A DNA stretch of 6,617 bases from SIG673 sp964570105 (GTDB taxonomy: Bacteria; Bacillota; Clostridia; Oscillospirales; CAG-272): NCBI GenBank assembly GCA_964570105.1, contig CAZMWM010000101.1:1-6617 (forward strand). Direction: 5' to 3'. Positions 5,845 to 6,617 of this stretch are shown piece after piece (the stretch's first letter is position 1; every line of letters begins with the position of its first letter). The notes under the pieces are model-generated. The model did no database searches, had not been told where the DNA came from, and saw nothing but the letters and a program-made list of their open reading frames with translations. The position numbers were made by a program, and so were the translations under genes.

Positions 5845-5986
5845 TGAATATTTCGCTGTCCGGTTCTGCGCATTTGCGCGGATCAGGGGGAAGTGCGGTG
5901 AAAAGCCGTCGCAACTGTCATTACCGTAACTGAGCACCGTTGCTCTCAAGTCGGAATACCCACCGGAATTGGGCGTTGGAATGACG
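5845..5986 (+). promoter_or_regulatory. Cobalamin (B12) riboswitch aptamer
   Basis: The conserved core of the cobalamin aptamer is present in order. There is an upstream hairpin (TGCGCATTTGCGC, about 5866-5878), then GGGGGAA (5886-5892), the B12-box-like GCGGTGAAAAGCCG (5895-5908), GCAACTGT (5911-5918), a GAGC/GCTC hairpin (5932-5945) and AAGTCGGAATACCCACC (5948-5964), matching the AGUC-x-GGAUACC signature. The segment normally found between the B12 box and GCAACTGT (a CUG-x-CCC stretch) is shortened here, so it is a slightly divergent member. GTCATT (5917-5922) is complementary to AATGAC (5980-5985) and may link aptamer and expression platform. In the family, adenosyl- or methylcobalamin binding reduces expression of downstream genes. 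Boundaries are approximate and ligand type cannot be told from sequence alone. Confidence 0.85.
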
Positions 5987-6004
5987 TTTTTGGACATAGA
6001 AAAG

Positions 6005-6064
6005 CGTAGCCGTTTCGATCGACAAAGGGGGAAGTAAGCCCTTTTGCCGATAGGATAGCTACGC
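6005..6064 (+). promoter_or_regulatory. Structured element in the riboswitch expression platform (antiterminator candidate)
   Basis: GCGTAGC (6005-6011) pairs with GCTACGC (6058-6064). Inside, ATCG pairs with CGAT, and AAAGGG with CCCTTT across a GGAAGTAA-type loop, separated by small internal loops. The 3' arm shares its last bases with the 5' arm of the terminator hairpin that follows, so the two cannot form together. That makes it a good antiterminator candidate. Because five U residues follow directly, it could alternatively act as a first terminator. Coordinates of the 3' arm may be off by one. Confidence 0.55.
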
Positions 6065-6096
6065 CTTTTTACCGTTTGCGGTAAAGGGCGTTTTTT
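6062..6096 (+). terminator. Intrinsic terminator of the riboswitch expression platform
   Basis: CGCC (6062-6065) pairs with GGCG (6087-6090) and TTTACCG (6068-6074) pairs with CGGTAAA (6079-6085) around a TTTG loop, followed by six T (6091-6096). This is a strong terminator placed between the aptamer and the next gene, as expected for a transcription-attenuating riboswitch. Confidence 0.82.
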
Positions 6097-6204
6097 AGTT
6101 CCGAGCTACGCAATGTCGCGTGCTTGGCTCTTGCGGCTGTGGCGTGACCGCGGCTGTCCTTTGTTCATCGGCGCCTTTAGGCGAAAGTGAAAGAATGATC
6201 GGGG

Positions 6205-6531
6205 GTGACTGTTTCGGATAATTCGGATAAAAGATACACGCGCGAGCGGTGTATAGAGCTTCTGAGGGACAAGCGGCGCGAGCTTCTTGATGCCGGAATA
6301 TCAAGATATCCTCAGCGTTCCGATCTCAGCGAGGAAGAGGTCGTGGCTGTAAAGGCGTTTTTAGGTCCTTTTCCGCGTGCGCTCGAGACTGCCGGGATAA
6401 AGCCACCGCGAGACGGTGATCGGATACTCAGAAACCGAGAGAAACGTATACGCGCAAAACGCGCACGTATAGCGGCTCTGAAGGTGAAAAGGGTGGATGA
6501 TACGTCTCCGGATAAAAGCGAACACGGATAG
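6205..6531 (+). CDS. Small protein with a homing-endonuclease-associated (HNH) repeat
   Basis: A 108-residue, highly basic protein. Residues 11-65 fit one homing-endonuclease-associated repeat: RYTRERCIELLRDKRREL, a YPQRSDLSEEEV segment and FPRALETAGIKP at the end, resembling the FGSWxxALEAAGL ending of that family. The repeat is thought to be a helix-turn-helix-like DNA-binding unit. There is no HNH nuclease domain, so this is at most a DNA-binding protein. The C-terminus is rich in Arg/Lys (NREKRIRAKRARIAALKVKR) and probably disordered. The GTG at 6205 is the first start codon after an in-frame stop at 6196. Its ribosome-binding site is weak, with only GAAAGA/GGGG upstream, which lowers confidence in the exact start. 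It lies about 110 bases after the riboswitch terminator and is the first gene the B12 riboswitch could control. Confidence 0.65.
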   Translation: MTVSDNSDKRYTRERCIELLRDKRRELLDAGISRYPQRSDLSEEEVVAVKAFLGPFPRALETAGIKPPRDGDRILRNREKRIRAKRARIAALKVKRVDDTSPDKSEHG

Positions 6532-6617
6532 CTGTACCGTTGATACTAAAGCGGCGCGGAGTTTTGGGTGGTTTAAGGATACACGCCCTAAATTTGTGCG
6601 AACACAGATTGGCGTAC

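Noticed and set aside
6195..6221. 8-codon ORF (ATG at 6195) overlapping the GTG start of the HNH-repeat gene
   Set aside because: It is very short with a poor ribosome-binding site. It could help translation by coupling, but nothing in the sequence supports a product.

Overview
The window looks like chromosomal DNA of a low-to-mid GC Bacillota, most likely class Clostridia and plausibly an Oscillospirales/Ruminococcaceae-type gut bacterium. This rests on near-perfect sigma-A promoters (TTGACA-17-TATAAT), purine-rich Shine-Dalgarno sites, a MecA adaptor gene, a secreted protein with cell-wall-binding-type repeats, a cobalamin riboswitch and a homing-endonuclease-associated repeat protein. Taxonomy is inference; no rRNA or other phylogenetic marker is present. 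There are no tRNA or rRNA genes, insertion sequences, integrases or CRISPR arrays.

Layout. The left quarter is an mgtE magnesium transporter on the minus strand. Its own promoter lies almost 300 nt upstream of the start codon, and the leader contains a plausible 37-codon upstream ORF and a stem-loop. Another consensus minus-strand promoter at the left edge fires out of the window. A plus-strand promoter divergent from that of mgtE drives a leader of about 250 nt with a perfect 10-bp hairpin, then mecA (ClpC adaptor) and a family-4 uracil-DNA glycosylase, probably one transcript. Next is a single-gene unit with its own consensus promoter and a strong intrinsic terminator, encoding a 490-residue exported protein with three cysteine-pair repeats and C-terminal choline/cell-wall-binding-like repeats.

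The right third starts with a consensus promoter overlapping a 20-bp tandem duplication. It drives a two-gene unit: a single-pass membrane protein whose soluble domain (DUF6897-like) also has its own in-frame start and strong ribosome-binding site, and a 67-residue two-helix membrane protein. Then comes a promoter, a cobalamin (B12) riboswitch and an expression platform with competing stems ending in an intrinsic terminator. After the terminator, a GTG-started 108-residue protein with a homing-endonuclease-associated (HNH) repeat is the only gene before the window ends. The last 86 bases show nothing I can assign.

Functionally the genes are mostly independent housekeeping or envelope units: Mg2+ uptake, regulated proteolysis, uracil repair, cell surface. 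The most interesting material is in the leaders: the mgtE leader with its small ORF, the long mecA leader, and the B12 riboswitch whose controlled gene is not an obvious B12 gene.
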